From contig NZ_JAODIY010000004.1 of assembly GCF_026586665.1 (NCBI RefSeq), forward strand, positions 118,120 through 182,119: 64,000 nucleotides of DNA. The letters run 5' to 3'. This document shows positions 1-8,796 of the stretch, in pieces. The notes beneath the pieces are model-generated. The model ran no database searches. It was not told the origin of the DNA and saw only the letters and a list, made by a program, of their open reading frames with translations. Every line of letters begins with the position of its first letter. Positions within the stretch are counted from its first letter, which is position 1. The position numbers and the translations under genes are program-made. Source of the stretch: Halovenus rubra. Lineage in GTDB: Archaea; Halobacteriota; Halobacteria; Halobacteriales; Haloarculaceae.

Positions 1-563
1 AGTGCGTTATGGGCTGTTCCGGCAATGCCGATAGCGTTGCGCAGCTGTTCGTGGTCGAGGTCAAGTATCGCACCCGAACCTGTGGCTACTGACAGGACCG
101 TGTGGGTAACGTGGTCCCACCCTTTGTCTCTGACGGGAGCATTCCACGCCAGCTCACCCTGTAACTCGTATGCGACGCCTACTGCCTCAATCAGGTCTTT
201 GCCCGAAGCATCAACACGCTCACCACAGGCAATTACGCTTGCGATGTTGTCGCTTGGATGGGGTGTCTCTCCCGGTGCAAGAAACGAATCCATGTAATCA
301 AGATAGCGCGTCAGCGCAGTGTTGTGCATGGCTGCTTGCGATGCCGACACGCTCTCCGAGCGGCCCCAGAGACCACAGGACCCTTCACTACTTACGTCGG
401 TGGCTGTGTCTGCCACAACCTCTACGGGTGTCTCGCCGAGTGCACCGACTCCGATACCGACAGAGTCCAACACTCGCTTTTTGAGTTCTTCGACAACATC
501 GTCATCGAATGTGTCGTAGTGAACGTCCTGTACAAAGTTAGCGACCGTTTCAGTGCTCGCCAT
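1..563 (-). CDS. MmgE/PrpD family protein (partial, C-terminus outside window)
   Basis: Translating the minus strand from the ATG at 563 gives an open frame that runs off the left edge (about 187 residues seen). It begins MASTETVANFVQDVHYD. The family's N-terminal features are present: a helical start, a 'VLDSVG' segment, and the active-site region 'TRYLDYMDSF' near residue 92 followed by 'PHPSDNIA'. MmgE/PrpD proteins include 2-methylcitrate dehydratase and related hydratase/isomerase enzymes, so a role in propionate or other carboxylate metabolism is likely, but the exact substrate cannot be told. The gene has its own promoter region with two strong palindromes (565-584 and 601-616), so it is probably tightly regulated. 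The start is set by the position of the TATA-like stretch between these palindromes. Confidence 0.85.
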   Translation of the reverse strand, partial: MASTETVANFVQDVHYDTFDDDVVEELKKRVLDSVGIGVGALGETPVEVVADTATDVSSEGSCGLWGRSESVSASQAAMHNTALTRYLDYMDSFLAPGETPHPSDNIASVIACGERVDASGKDLIEAVGVAYELQGELAWNAPVRDKGWDHVTHTVLSVATGSGAILDLDHEQLRNAIGIAGTAHNA

Positions 564-564
564 G

Positions 565-616
565 TTTTTAGGATGGCCTAAAAACAGTAAACGTTTATTG
601 TTTAGGTTTACCTAAA
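565..616 (-). promoter_or_regulatory. Twin palindromic operators around the MmgE/PrpD promoter
   Basis: Two inverted repeats share half-sites TTTAGG/CCTAAA with a 4-nt spacer. The first (565-584) is a perfect 8+8 bp repeat TTTTTAGG-N4-CCTAAAAA that abuts the start codon at 563. The second (601-616) is 6+6 bp with spacer TTTA. Their centres are 34 bp apart. An AT-rich TATA-like stretch (minus strand AATAAA, about 594-599) lies between them, so a repressor bound here would cover both the promoter and the transcription start. TTAGG/CCTAA half-sites recall DtxR/MntR-type metalloregulators; that link is inference. Confidence 0.7.
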
Positions 617-692
617 AACATGTCATGGTGTCGTCTCTTCTGCGTAAAAATTGCCTTTTATGGCGTGACAAAACGCTTACCGACAAGCAACG

Positions 693-1346
693 CTACGACT
701 CGGCGCTTTCGCCGTCTCGGAGAACGCTCGCACCCGGCAACAGCCCAGCAATCTTTCTGACGTATCCAAGCTTGAACAGTCCAAACTGTGAAAGAATACC
801 GAGCGCAAACAGCCCAACGAACAGCGGCTCACCGACGTCGAAGACAATTGGGTCCATATTTGGAAACTCGTCTGCAGCGTCAGTAATTGCATCCACCGTA
901 ATCGACTGGGAAGCCAGTGCTGCACCAATGAAGGATGTGATAATAACCATCGTCGTCCGTGTGAGCAACATGCCAAGAAACGCCAGCGCGATACCGGTCC
1001 CTACGCCAACGCCGACAGTAACAAGCAGCGAGTCGCCGCCAACAACCGGGTTTACAGCAACCACTCCAAGGTACGTTCCGACGAGGAAACCCATCGCCGC
1101 GATTGCCATCGACAGTAACACGTACGTAATGCCAACGCCGACAACTGCGCCGACAGCGACGGCTACCGCTGTCCCTGCTGGACCTTCAACGCCAGCAGCG
1201 CCCGCGATTGTCGGCGCGATAAGATAGCCTCCACCACCTCCCAGAACCGCTCCAAGCAGTCCTGCACCATACACCGAAAGCGCTGCACCTGAGAAGAGTA
1301 ATACAATCCCTGCAGCAACCATTCCGACTGCGATTGGGTCAACCAT
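693..1346 (-). CDS. Multi-pass membrane protein, glycine/alanine/valine-rich
   Basis: 217 residues, ATG start at 1346. About six or seven hydrophobic segments are visible, with glycine-rich stretches (for example GAVLGGGGGYL near residues 31-41) and alternating valine/glycine runs. The C-terminal tail is short and charged. The overall shape resembles small TMEM198/DUF4203-like membrane proteins, but I see no catalytic motif and cannot assign a function. It is transcribed in the same direction as the MmgE/PrpD gene downstream and lies 110 bp from the GINS gene, which is also on this strand. The frame has good haloarchaeal codon use and no competing open frame of similar quality. Confidence 0.75.
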   Translation of the reverse strand: MVDPIAVGMVAAGIVLLFSGAALSVYGAGLLGAVLGGGGGYLIAPTIAGAAGVEGPAGTAVAVAVGAVVGVGITYVLLSMAIAAMGFLVGTYLGVVAVNPVVGGDSLLVTVGVGVGTGIALAFLGMLLTRTTMVIITSFIGAALASQSITVDAITDAADEFPNMDPIVFDVGEPLFVGLFALGILSQFGLFKLGYVRKIAGLLPGASVLRDGESAES

Positions 1347-1456
1347 ACTGACTACATTCTGAGGGTGGTTTCAAAACAGTTTGGGGTACAGTTCCGCCGC
1401 CCTCGCGAGGTACTTTCAGCAGTACAGGAAGCCCCTATCCGCCCCGAGGGTAAATC

Positions 1457-2443
1457 TCATAGCTCGCGGGCAACTCCCTGTTCAATAAGGATATCTGCGT
1501 TCGTCTCTGGCAGCGTGACTACATCGTCTGCTTCGAGGTCATAATCGCGGTCATCAAACCCGAGGAATGTCTCGACACCCTCCAGCATCTGCACACGCTG
1601 GCGGTCCAGTTCACCAGTGGATTCCATGCTGTCGTCTTCGGTCTGTGTCTCCTGTGTGGCCGTTTCTGTGCCGCCATCGTTACGAACGGGGGGGTCAACA
1701 GGGTCGGCCGCCGGCGGCACTGATTCGTGTTCTTGTGGCGATGACTCGGTCGGTTCTGACGAGGTATCACCGCTGTTTGACTGTGGTGGCACCGCTTTTG
1801 GCTCCTCAGTAGTGGCTTCTGGAACCGGTGGCTCGGTCTCGCCACCCATCACGTCAGCGGGAGTCACCCCTGTTGAATCCGACTTGTCGTCCCAGCCGTT
1901 TGGTACATCGCCCTCACTCTCGCCTGCTTTGGGCTCGGAAGTAGTATCTGGGCTGTCTGTGTGGTCTGCAGGGCCAGTCCCAGTAACAGGAGAGTTCTCT
2001 GCGTGTCCAACCGCTGAGTTTCCAGCGCCAGCGCCTGTGGATTCCGCTGTCGGCTCATCGCCGTCAAGCAGTGCGAGGACGTGCCCGCGATTGCTTTCGA
2101 TGTCGTTGACGAGGTTTTCGAACAGCCCCTGCTCTTCAGCAGTCATGCCGTCGGCCTCCGCTGGCAGGTCTGCTGCCGCAAAGGAGGCGGCCTTAACGAT
2201 TTTTCCGACTCGTTTCTCGTAGATTGCCTCGACAGTCTGCTCTGCGGTCTTGATTTCGTCGCTGAGTTGGCGAACCTCGGGCGAGTCGAACGGGTTATCC
2301 ACGCGGTCGACCGCGCGGTCACGCTCGGTGTGCAACTGTTGGATAAATTCGCCCGCGTCGGCATAAAACGACTCCCGCAGCTGCTGGAGCTTGTCAGTCT
2401 GTCGCTCGCGGTCGCGCACCGACTGTAGCTCGTTTAGGTCCAT
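1457..2443 (-). CDS. GINS complex protein (replicative helicase cofactor)
   Basis: The start is placed at the ATG at 2443 (MDLNELQSVRDRE), giving 328 residues; an in-frame upstream ATG at 2485 would overlap priS. The N-terminal A domain is helical (residues 1 to about 120, with ESFYADAGEFIQQLHTERDRA). A very acidic, Ser/Thr/Pro/Glu-rich linker of roughly 130 residues follows, then a short C-terminal B domain (LDRQRVQMLEGVETFLGFDDRDYDL onward) ending ILIEQGVAREL. GINS bridges MCM and the Cdc45/RecJ-like factor in the archaeal CMG helicase and contacts primase. It lies directly downstream of priS with a 19-bp gap, so the two are very likely co-transcribed; this gene pair is a recurrent haloarchaeal arrangement. 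Confidence 0.88.
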   Translation of the reverse strand: MDLNELQSVRDRERQTDKLQQLRESFYADAGEFIQQLHTERDRAVDRVDNPFDSPEVRQLSDEIKTAEQTVEAIYEKRVGKIVKAASFAAADLPAEADGMTAEEQGLFENLVNDIESNRGHVLALLDGDEPTAESTGAGAGNSAVGHAENSPVTGTGPADHTDSPDTTSEPKAGESEGDVPNGWDDKSDSTGVTPADVMGGETEPPVPEATTEEPKAVPPQSNSGDTSSEPTESSPQEHESVPPAADPVDPPVRNDGGTETATQETQTEDDSMESTGELDRQRVQMLEGVETFLGFDDRDYDLEADDVVTLPETNADILIEQGVAREL

Positions 2444-2462
2444 GGTATGCCGTTTTCGTATG

Positions 2463-3677
2463 TCATTCTTTCCCCTTCTCAGCACGCCCCCTCGCCATCA
2501 GGAACGTGCCGACGTACTCCGGAACGGAGTGAACGCCCTCCTCCAGTGTAAAACTATCGCCACCGAGCTCGATAACGCCACCATCTGTCACATCGATGGC
2601 AATATCGTGGCCACGAAACGTCTCAGGAAGCGCATCGACGAGCGGGTCGAATCCATCGAGGTCGTCGGCTGGGATAGGTGTCACTGCAAGTGCGCTCCCA
2701 CCGTGGAGACTTCCTGGAAGTCGAATCAGCCGGTTCGTATCTGTTGAGACGGGCTCGTCAATCTGAGCGTTTTGCTCGGCGACAACCTCGGTCGCGAACG
2801 TTCGGGCGAGGTTCTCGAAGACGTTGTGTGCCGAAAGGTTTCCCTGTTCGATTTCAACGAAGCGGTTCTGCGCAAATTGGTAGGCTGTCTCGGCTTTTTT
2901 CTGTCCGACACCATCGTACTGTTGAAGAGCAGTGATTGCCTCATCCTCGTCCATCTCACCGATGTCTGCCATCATTGACTCCAACTTTTGTTGAATCCGT
3001 TTGCCCCAGCCGGCATCTGTCGGGAGATAACGGTTGCTTGCGGGACTCTCACGGCCAACAGTCCCATCGACAGTCTCTTCGGTCACAACTGCATCGAATT
3101 CCAGGCCGATACCTCTGACATAGTCGACGATATCGCGGCGGGCGTCGCTGTCCAGTGTCTGAATATTCTCGTCTCGGACGTGGACGTGATATCCGCGACT
3201 CCCCGAAAAGACGAGATGCATGTCATCGAATGAGAAGTCGTCACGGAGAAAGTCGAGGAGACGATAAAGTGCGTCCTTACACGCCGAGAGGTGGTCGGCA
3301 TAGCTGTCCTCCGGCGAGGTGTTGGGTAGGTGGTCGGCGTCAAGATCAAAAATAAGATCCGATGACTGCCAACCTTTGTCGTCCATCGTCTCCTCGGCCG
3401 GCTCATCGTAGCGACCCGCCGAGAAGTAGACGTGTCTGGGTCTCTCCCGTACGAGAAAGTCAGTAAGATCTCCCATTCCAAGCAGGGAATTATGACGGAC
3501 GTAGGTCTCACCGGGTCCTGCTGTCCACGGGACGTACCCCCATTCGCGTGCGTCACCGTCGGGTGGCGTCTCCACTTCTGTGCCACGATAGTAGTCTCCG
3601 AACCGACCACGCAGGTACGCAAGCGTCCGCTCGTTCACGTAGCCCCATACTTCGAGAGCAACAATAGGGTTTGTCAT
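2463..3677 (-). CDS. priS: DNA primase small (catalytic) subunit PriS
   Basis: 404 residues, close to the usual archaeal PriS length. The catalytic carboxylates are in FDLDADHL (D111 and D113), preceded by the YFSAGRYDEP segment and followed by a C-terminal half containing GSRGYHVHVRDE, the conserved SRG-H motif of the archaeo-eukaryotic primase fold. Residues FDAVVTEETVDG and the LIRLPGSLHG motif near the C-terminus also match the family. PriS synthesises RNA/DNA primers with PriL at the replication fork. It heads a two-gene unit with GINS, coupling primer synthesis to the helicase complex. The ATG at 3677 is the first good start after a short AT-rich upstream region that abuts the divergent SDR gene. 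Confidence 0.95.
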   Translation of the reverse strand: MTNPIVALEVWGYVNERTLAYLRGRFGDYYRGTEVETPPDGDAREWGYVPWTAGPGETYVRHNSLLGMGDLTDFLVRERPRHVYFSAGRYDEPAEETMDDKGWQSSDLIFDLDADHLPNTSPEDSYADHLSACKDALYRLLDFLRDDFSFDDMHLVFSGSRGYHVHVRDENIQTLDSDARRDIVDYVRGIGLEFDAVVTEETVDGTVGRESPASNRYLPTDAGWGKRIQQKLESMMADIGEMDEDEAITALQQYDGVGQKKAETAYQFAQNRFVEIEQGNLSAHNVFENLARTFATEVVAEQNAQIDEPVSTDTNRLIRLPGSLHGGSALAVTPIPADDLDGFDPLVDALPETFRGHDIAIDVTDGGVIELGGDSFTLEEGVHSVPEYVGTFLMARGRAEKGKE

Positions 3678-3747
3678 CTAGCCACTCCCAATACCGTTCG
3701 GTAATTAACCCGTGGAACCATATGGTCAAGCCGTCTCATATTGACAC

Positions 3748-4611
3748 ATGACTGAGGGGACATCTGAGCTAACTGCGCCAGAGTTGACACGAGACTCCAT
3801 ACTCGTTCTTGACGACAAACGGTTTATTGCCGACAACGTTGCGCTGGTTACGGGGGCAGCCTCTGGCATTGGTCGTGCGACGGCCGTTGCGCTCGCAGTA
3901 AACGGACTGACTGTCATCGGTGCTGATATTGATGGCGATGGCCTCATAGAAACGGCCGACATCATCGACGACTTGACGGCTTCTGGTCTGTTCTACGATG
4001 TCGAGACTGACCTAACCAACGCCGGTGATATCCGAGCAGTTGTCGAGGCAGCTACGAAAGAGGGGACACTGAGATACGTCGCCAACATTGCAGGGTTACA
4101 ACATATTGACCCAATTGCGGAGTTTCCGGTCGACCGATACGATCATCTACAAGACGTACTGATTCGTGCTCCATTTCTCACAGCTAGGGCAGCAATTCCG
4201 CATATCGAGGCAACAGACGACGGCGTCGGTGCAATCGCAAACATGTCCTCGGTTCACGGACAGTATGCGACACAGCGGAAGCCGGCGTATATAATCGCAA
4301 AACACGCGCTCAATGGTCTCACACGGTCGATTGCAGCTGAAGGTGATGGACTACTTCGAAGTTTTTCGGTTTCGGCCGGCTACGTCTTGACACCGCTGAT
4401 GATGAACCAGATTGAACAGACAGCCAACCAGCGTAATATCTCAACAGAGGCTGTTGTCGAGGACGTGATGCTGGGACAGGCCCGCACAAAAGAGATGATG
4501 ACGCCTGCCGAGGTAGCGAACCTGTTTGTGTTTGGTTTTTCTGGACACGGAAGGCATCTAAACGGTGGCGACCTGCTTTGGGATGGCGGGTTTACCACGA
4601 CCTATGAGTAA
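3748..4611 (+). CDS. SDR family NAD(P)-dependent oxidoreductase (3-hydroxybutyrate dehydrogenase-like)
   Basis: 287 residues. A short N-terminal extension (about 28 residues) precedes the Rossmann fold. The nucleotide-binding motif TGAASGIG is at 35-42, the NxAG motif appears as NIAG at 113-116, the catalytic Ser is S168 in MSSVHGQ, and the Tyr-Lys pair is Y181/K185 in YIIAK. D60-I-D after the second strand suggests an NAD preference. The 'MSSVHG' block and the overall layout are most like D-3-hydroxybutyrate dehydrogenases, but substrate assignment is inference. The gene is divergent from priS, with about 70 bp between the starts. Its stop at 4609-4611 overlaps an ATG at 4604 belonging to a very short frame. 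Confidence 0.88.
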   Translation: MTEGTSELTAPELTRDSILVLDDKRFIADNVALVTGAASGIGRATAVALAVNGLTVIGADIDGDGLIETADIIDDLTASGLFYDVETDLTNAGDIRAVVEAATKEGTLRYVANIAGLQHIDPIAEFPVDRYDHLQDVLIRAPFLTARAAIPHIEATDDGVGAIANMSSVHGQYATQRKPAYIIAKHALNGLTRSIAAEGDGLLRSFSVSAGYVLTPLMMNQIEQTANQRNISTEAVVEDVMLGQARTKEMMTPAEVANLFVFGFSGHGRHLNGGDLLWDGGFTTTYE

Positions 4612-4628
4612 CGAGCGGCGACCCAGAT

Positions 4629-4735
4629 ATGGAACGGGGTAGACAAGCGCTTCTCACTGCAAAAGAGAGCAGATCTTTGGACGCTTTGTCTGTCCCAGAC
4701 ATCGAAAAATACGTTCGAGACCGGGAGTACCGCTG
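4629..4735 (+). CDS. Possible small protein (35 aa) between SDR and sensor kinase
   Basis: An ATG at 4629 opens 35 codons ending TGA at 4733-4735, with peptide MERGRQALLTAKESRSLD... and a tail DIEKYVRDREYR. The composition is charged and helical and looks like a real protein tail rather than noise. A second frame starting at 4604 (MSNERRP...) overlaps the SDR stop and would join this one if there were a +1 shift near 4625, so the intact gene may have been about 44 residues and may now be frameshifted, or a downstream start may be used. I do not recognise the family. No promoter is obvious; read-through from the SDR gene is possible. Confidence 0.3.
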
Positions 4736-4785
4736 AATTGGCACAATGTTTTATACGTGTTCCTTCCACAAATATACCTATCTCC

Positions 4786-7206
4786 ATGCGGGATGAGTCT
4801 CCGCGAATCAGGGTGTTGCATGTCGATGACGACACAAACTTCGCCGAAGTCACGGAGAGTCTGCTGGAACGCGAAAGCGATCAGATAACTGTCGAAACTG
4901 TTTCTAAGGCCGCTGACGGACTTGAAGAGCTTGCTACCTCGTCGTTTGATTGTGTGGTGAGCGATTACGACATGCCAGAGATAGACGGCATCGAATTCCT
5001 CAAGCGTGTCCGCGAAGAGTTTTCTGAGTTACCGTTTATCCTCTTTACTGGCAAAGGTTCAGAAGAAATCGCTGCAGAAGCACTTTCGAACGGTGCGACT
5101 GATTATATCCAAAAAAAAGGTAATTCCAGCCAGTTCACCGTGCTGGCGAACAGAGTCGAAAACGCAGTCGAACGCTACAGGGGCCAACAGCGCGCTGAGC
5201 GAGCGAACCGGCGTCGACGCCGAACGCTTGAACGGATTACCGATGGGTTCGCGAGGCTAGATGAAAACCTCGTGTTCACCTATATTAACGAACAAGCGGA
5301 GACGGTGACCGGACTTGACCGCGAGGAACTGATCGGAAAACAGTATCTAGAGCTCGTCCAAGAGGCAGAGACAACACCGTTCAAACAGGCGTATGACGAT
5401 GTTCTCAAGAGCCGAAAGCCAAAGACGGTTGTTGCCAAAGCAGATGCTAACCCCGGACACTGGTACAGAGAGCGGATTTTCCCCGCAAAAGACGGCGACG
5501 GTATCTTCATCTACTTTCGGGACGTAACTGAACGGAAACGCAGAGAGAAACTACAGCAAATCATCATCGAGACATCGTCAGAGCTGATTGACGTCGACAG
5601 ACACAGTATTGATGAACAGATTGAGCGAACCCTTGCTCGGATTGGTAAGTTTGAATCGGTAGACCGGTGTTATGTGTTTGCGATATCTGACGATGGAAAA
5701 CAGATGAGCAACACACACGAGTGGTGTGCACCCGGCATTGACACACAGCAACCCGAACTTCAGAACCTCGAAACGGACGCATTCTCGTGGTTCATTCCAA
5801 AGATACTCGACCGACAGACACTGCGGGTCCCCGATGTGACTGACCTCCCTCCTGAGGCGTCACACTTGCACCAGACGCTCGAAGAAGGGAACATTCGGTC
5901 GATTCTTGCCGTCCCACTTACTCGGACTGGATCTGTGTTTGGGTTTATCGGGTTTGATTGGTCTAACCAGACACGGCCTTGGACGGACGAGACGCTTCAT
6001 CTGATAGAAGTAACTGGAAATATTATTGCGAATGCCCTCACACGAAAAAATACTGCGGACCAACGCCAAGAGCGTGAGAAGACCCTGTCGGCACTCCATG
6101 ACGCCGCAAAAGAAATCGGTCGTGCCGAGGAGACACAGCAGGTCTACAACACACTCATCGAGACGGCAAAGCAGATTCTTGAGTTTGACCTTGTTGTTAT
6201 CGACGTGGCGGAAGATGGGTACCTCACTCAGGAAGTCTGGTCGTTGTCCCACGACGAGCGTGAGTACTACGAGAGGGTATCGCTTGAAGAAGACCACCTC
6301 TTTACGGTTCGCGCGTACAATCAACAAGAAACACTCATCGTCGACGACATTCGAAAAACCGACAGTACGCCCGCCGATAGTGAGTATCGCTCTGCACTGA
6401 CAACCCCAATCGGCGAATTCGGCGTCTTCCAAACGGTAACAGGTACCATCGGTGCCTTCGACGAACACGACAGAGAATTTACCGAGTTACTGGTTGACCA
6501 TGCCCAAGTAAAGCTCAGGGAGCTACAAGAAAAGCAGACACTCAAAGACCAGACTGCAGAGCTAAAAGCGAAAAACGAGCGACTCGATGCCTTCGCGAGC
6601 GTAGTCAGTCACGACCTTCGGAACCCGCTTAATACGATCGAACTATCACTAGATGCGGCCAGACGAACTGGCGATACAGAGCATTTCGACCGCGGTCGAC
6701 GAGCACTCGACCGAATGAACCAACTTCTTGAAGATTTACTCACCCTTGCACGGCTCGGTGAAGTTATCAACGAACCCGAGCCAGTGCCACTGCAACGGGC
6801 GGCAAAAATGGCATGGACGACACTCGGCGCAGAAGACGGAGAGATCGCTATTCAAACCACTGTGACTATTCAAGCAGACCAGACGCGACTCAAACAGGTC
6901 CTTGAGAATCTAATTCGCAATGCGCTCGAACACGGATACACAGATACTGACGACACTGAACAGACCGTCACAATTGTTGTCGGTAGTGATGACGACGGGT
7001 TTTACGTTGCAGACGATGGGAGTGGTATTCCGGAAGACGAGCGCAGTGCGGTCTTCGAAACCGGCTACTCGACTACTGAAAATGGAACTGGCTTTGGACT
7101 TGCTATCGTTAAAGAAATTGTCGAGGCACATGGATGGGAAATAACTGTCACTGAGAGCGAGAGTGGCGGTGCCAAATTCGAAATATCTGGTGTCTCATTC
7201 TGCTGA
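4786..7206 (+). CDS. Hybrid sensor histidine kinase: receiver-PAS-GAF-GAF-HisKA-HATPase
   Basis: The start is taken at the ATG at 4786 (MRDESPRIRVLHVDDDT), which sits downstream of TATA-like stretches at about 4750 and 4771; the frame continues upstream to 4738. 806 residues, soluble. The order is: an N-terminal receiver with DDD pocket and phospho-acceptor D60 (VVSDYDMPEIDG); a PAS domain about 145-260 (LERITDGFARLDENLVFTYIN); two GAF domains of bacterio-opsin-activator type, about 270-420 and 430-590; a dimerisation helix with H609 in VVSHDLRNP; and an ATPase domain with N box ENLIRNALEHG, DDGSGIPED and GTGFGLAIV. It is an orphan signalling protein with no adjacent output regulator. The ligand is unknown. 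Confidence 0.92.
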   Translation: MRDESPRIRVLHVDDDTNFAEVTESLLERESDQITVETVSKAADGLEELATSSFDCVVSDYDMPEIDGIEFLKRVREEFSELPFILFTGKGSEEIAAEALSNGATDYIQKKGNSSQFTVLANRVENAVERYRGQQRAERANRRRRRTLERITDGFARLDENLVFTYINEQAETVTGLDREELIGKQYLELVQEAETTPFKQAYDDVLKSRKPKTVVAKADANPGHWYRERIFPAKDGDGIFIYFRDVTERKRREKLQQIIIETSSELIDVDRHSIDEQIERTLARIGKFESVDRCYVFAISDDGKQMSNTHEWCAPGIDTQQPELQNLETDAFSWFIPKILDRQTLRVPDVTDLPPEASHLHQTLEEGNIRSILAVPLTRTGSVFGFIGFDWSNQTRPWTDETLHLIEVTGNIIANALTRKNTADQRQEREKTLSALHDAAKEIGRAEETQQVYNTLIETAKQILEFDLVVIDVAEDGYLTQEVWSLSHDEREYYERVSLEEDHLFTVRAYNQQETLIVDDIRKTDSTPADSEYRSALTTPIGEFGVFQTVTGTIGAFDEHDREFTELLVDHAQVKLRELQEKQTLKDQTAELKAKNERLDAFASVVSHDLRNPLNTIELSLDAARRTGDTEHFDRGRRALDRMNQLLEDLLTLARLGEVINEPEPVPLQRAAKMAWTTLGAEDGEIAIQTTVTIQADQTRLKQVLENLIRNALEHGYTDTDDTEQTVTIVVGSDDDGFYVADDGSGIPEDERSAVFETGYSTTENGTGFGLAIVKEIVEAHGWEITVTESESGGAKFEISGVSFC

Positions 7207-7302
7207 TATCGTATGACCTGCCAACACGCGGGGCGACACAGGAATAAGTCGTCTGCGTAATATTTCTCACCGTCGCAAGCTGCTCACTTCCCACGAGACC
7301 CG

Positions 7303-7785
7303 TTATCGTCGCAGTAGGTTGGCAAGTTTCTCTCGGATCGTCGCATCCTCGCCGAGCTGAAGATAGTACGCGTCGCCACTGTCCTCGTAATAGTTCTCGA
7401 TGCGGCGGGCAATCTCGAATCCAAGTGATTGGTAGAAGTTCAGTGCATTCTGGTTTGTCGTCCGCGCATGGCAGGTCACTCGACCGAATTCTTCGGCAAC
7501 ACGAGCGATGAGACGCTTGCCAAAGCCTTGTCCGCGGTATGCCCTATCGACAGCAAGAAAGAGGAGATATCCATCACGCCTCACCGTCGCAAATCCAATG
7601 AGTCTATCTCTAGTTTCGTCCCTGTAGAGAAAGACCCGAGACCGCGTGTAGGCGTTCGTAAAGAAGTTCTTTCGCTGGCGGAGAACTCCCTCATCTTCGC
7701 GGATGCGCTCTTTCAACCGCCAGGCCTCCTCCACGAACTCATCGCTGCCGGGGGCCACCTCCAATCGACGGATATTGACGCTCAC
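7303..7785 (-). CDS. GNAT family N-acetyltransferase
   Basis: 160 residues from a GTG start at 7785 (MSVNIRRLEV). The acetyl-CoA pyrophosphate loop RGQGFGKR lies near residues 89-96, preceded by the beta-4 strand GYLLFLAVDRAY. The C-terminal motif NQNALNFYQSLGFEIARRIENYY is the usual GNAT 'ALNFYxxLGF' block. The acceptor cannot be told from the sequence; the general arrangement resembles RimI-like ribosomal or small-molecule acetyltransferases. It is transcribed divergently from archease, sharing an intergenic region of about 105 bp (7786-7891). Confidence 0.88.
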   Translation of the reverse strand: MSVNIRRLEVAPGSDEFVEEAWRLKERIREDEGVLRQRKNFFTNAYTRSRVFLYRDETRDRLIGFATVRRDGYLLFLAVDRAYRGQGFGKRLIARVAEEFGRVTCHARTTNQNALNFYQSLGFEIARRIENYYEDSGDAYYLQLGEDATIREKLANLLRR

Positions 7786-7891
7786 TGACCGTACGTTAGA
7801 ACGTGACGAATAATAATTCCTGTCGTTTTTTCTCTCTGTGTGGGGTCAACAACGCAACGTTTTCGGCAGGCGCTCACCTTTCCTCGGGAGA

Positions 7892-8299
7892 ATGCCCTAC
7901 GAACTCTGTGAGCATACTGCCGATGTCGCCGTCGAAGCGACCGGGGCAACCCTCGCTGAGACGTTTGCTTCCGTCGCAGATGGCATGACTGCTGCGATGT
8001 GTGAGTCTGTTCCAGCTGGCGGCGAACGACACACGCTGGATGTCCGCGCTGAATCCCGTGACGCGGTCCTCTTTGATTATCTCGATGAACTCATCTACGA
8101 ACGCGATGTGCGGGCCGTTCTTCCAGTCGAGAACCGAGTAACCATTCAACAAGGAGACGACTGGTCACTCTCGGGAAGCTACCGGGGCGTCTCACTGTCG
8201 GCAGTCACTGCCCGGGACCTCAAGGCAGTCACGTATTCTGAGATGGAAATTGCCAAGCGTGAGAGTTCGTGGTTTGCGTACGTTGTCTTCGACGTGTAA
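7892..8299 (+). CDS. Archease (activator of tRNA-splicing ligase RtcB)
   Basis: The start is set at the ATG at 7892 (MPYELCEHTADVAVEATG); the frame extends upstream but that part is not conserved in character. About 135 residues, the normal archease length. The N-terminal HTADVAVEA motif supplies a conserved metal-binding Asp, and the central LFDYLDELIYERD and C-terminal KAVTYSEMEI-KRESSWFAYVVFDV are diagnostic of the family. Archease accelerates RtcB guanylylation and turnover during tRNA splicing and RNA repair. RtcB itself is not adjacent. It is followed after about 47 bp by a DUF5788 gene that overlaps polX, so a nucleic-acid maintenance operon is plausible. Confidence 0.93.
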   Translation: MPYELCEHTADVAVEATGATLAETFASVADGMTAAMCESVPAGGERHTLDVRAESRDAVLFDYLDELIYERDVRAVLPVENRVTIQQGDDWSLSGSYRGVSLSAVTARDLKAVTYSEMEIAKRESSWFAYVVFDV

Positions 8300-8346
8300 G
8301 GAGAGTCAGCGAAGGAGCGAAGTAGCACAGGCAAGAACAGTACGTT

Positions 8347-8796
8347 GTGAAAGAGTTCCAGCGCAAGCAGCTACTGGAGCGCATCGAGCGAGAGGGCGCG
8401 ACCGTCGGAGTCGATATCCCCGACTCGATTACCGTACAGGGCGAGGATCTCGATTTGCACGCGTTCGTCATGGAGATTCGACGCCGCGACACAGTCCCTG
8501 CGGGCGAGCGCGAGCGTGTCGACCGTGCAAAAAAGAACCTCCGCAGAGAGCGCCTCGAACGCAAACAGCGACTCGAAGATGAGAATATCAGCGTCGAAAC
8601 GGGCGAACAGTTAGTGGAGGCGATTATCGGTATCGACCGTGCACTGAATGCACTCGAACAGCTCGGACCTGTCGATATCGAGGGGAAAGCCGATGCACAG
8701 GAGGTCGCCGACCGTAAGCGATGGATGCAGTTCCTCCAGAAGGCACTTGGCAAGAACGACGATACACACGGCGTCGGACGGGGGCAGGGACGATGA
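8347..8796 (+). CDS. DUF5788 family protein
   Basis: 149 residues from a GTG start at 8347 (MKEFQRKQLLERIEREGATVG). It is highly charged and helical, with a coiled-coil-like segment RAKKNLRRERLERKQRLEDE in the middle and a conserved second half, IIGIDRALNALEQLGPVDIEGKA, followed by RKRWMQFLQKALG. I recognise it as the haloarchaeal DUF5788 family, whose function is unknown. The last four bases overlap the polX start codon (ATGA at 8793-8796), which strongly suggests translational coupling with PolX and hence some link with DNA repair or processing. No catalytic motif is visible. Confidence 0.85.
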   Translation: MKEFQRKQLLERIEREGATVGVDIPDSITVQGEDLDLHAFVMEIRRRDTVPAGERERVDRAKKNLRRERLERKQRLEDENISVETGEQLVEAIIGIDRALNALEQLGPVDIEGKADAQEVADRKRWMQFLQKALGKNDDTHGVGRGQGR

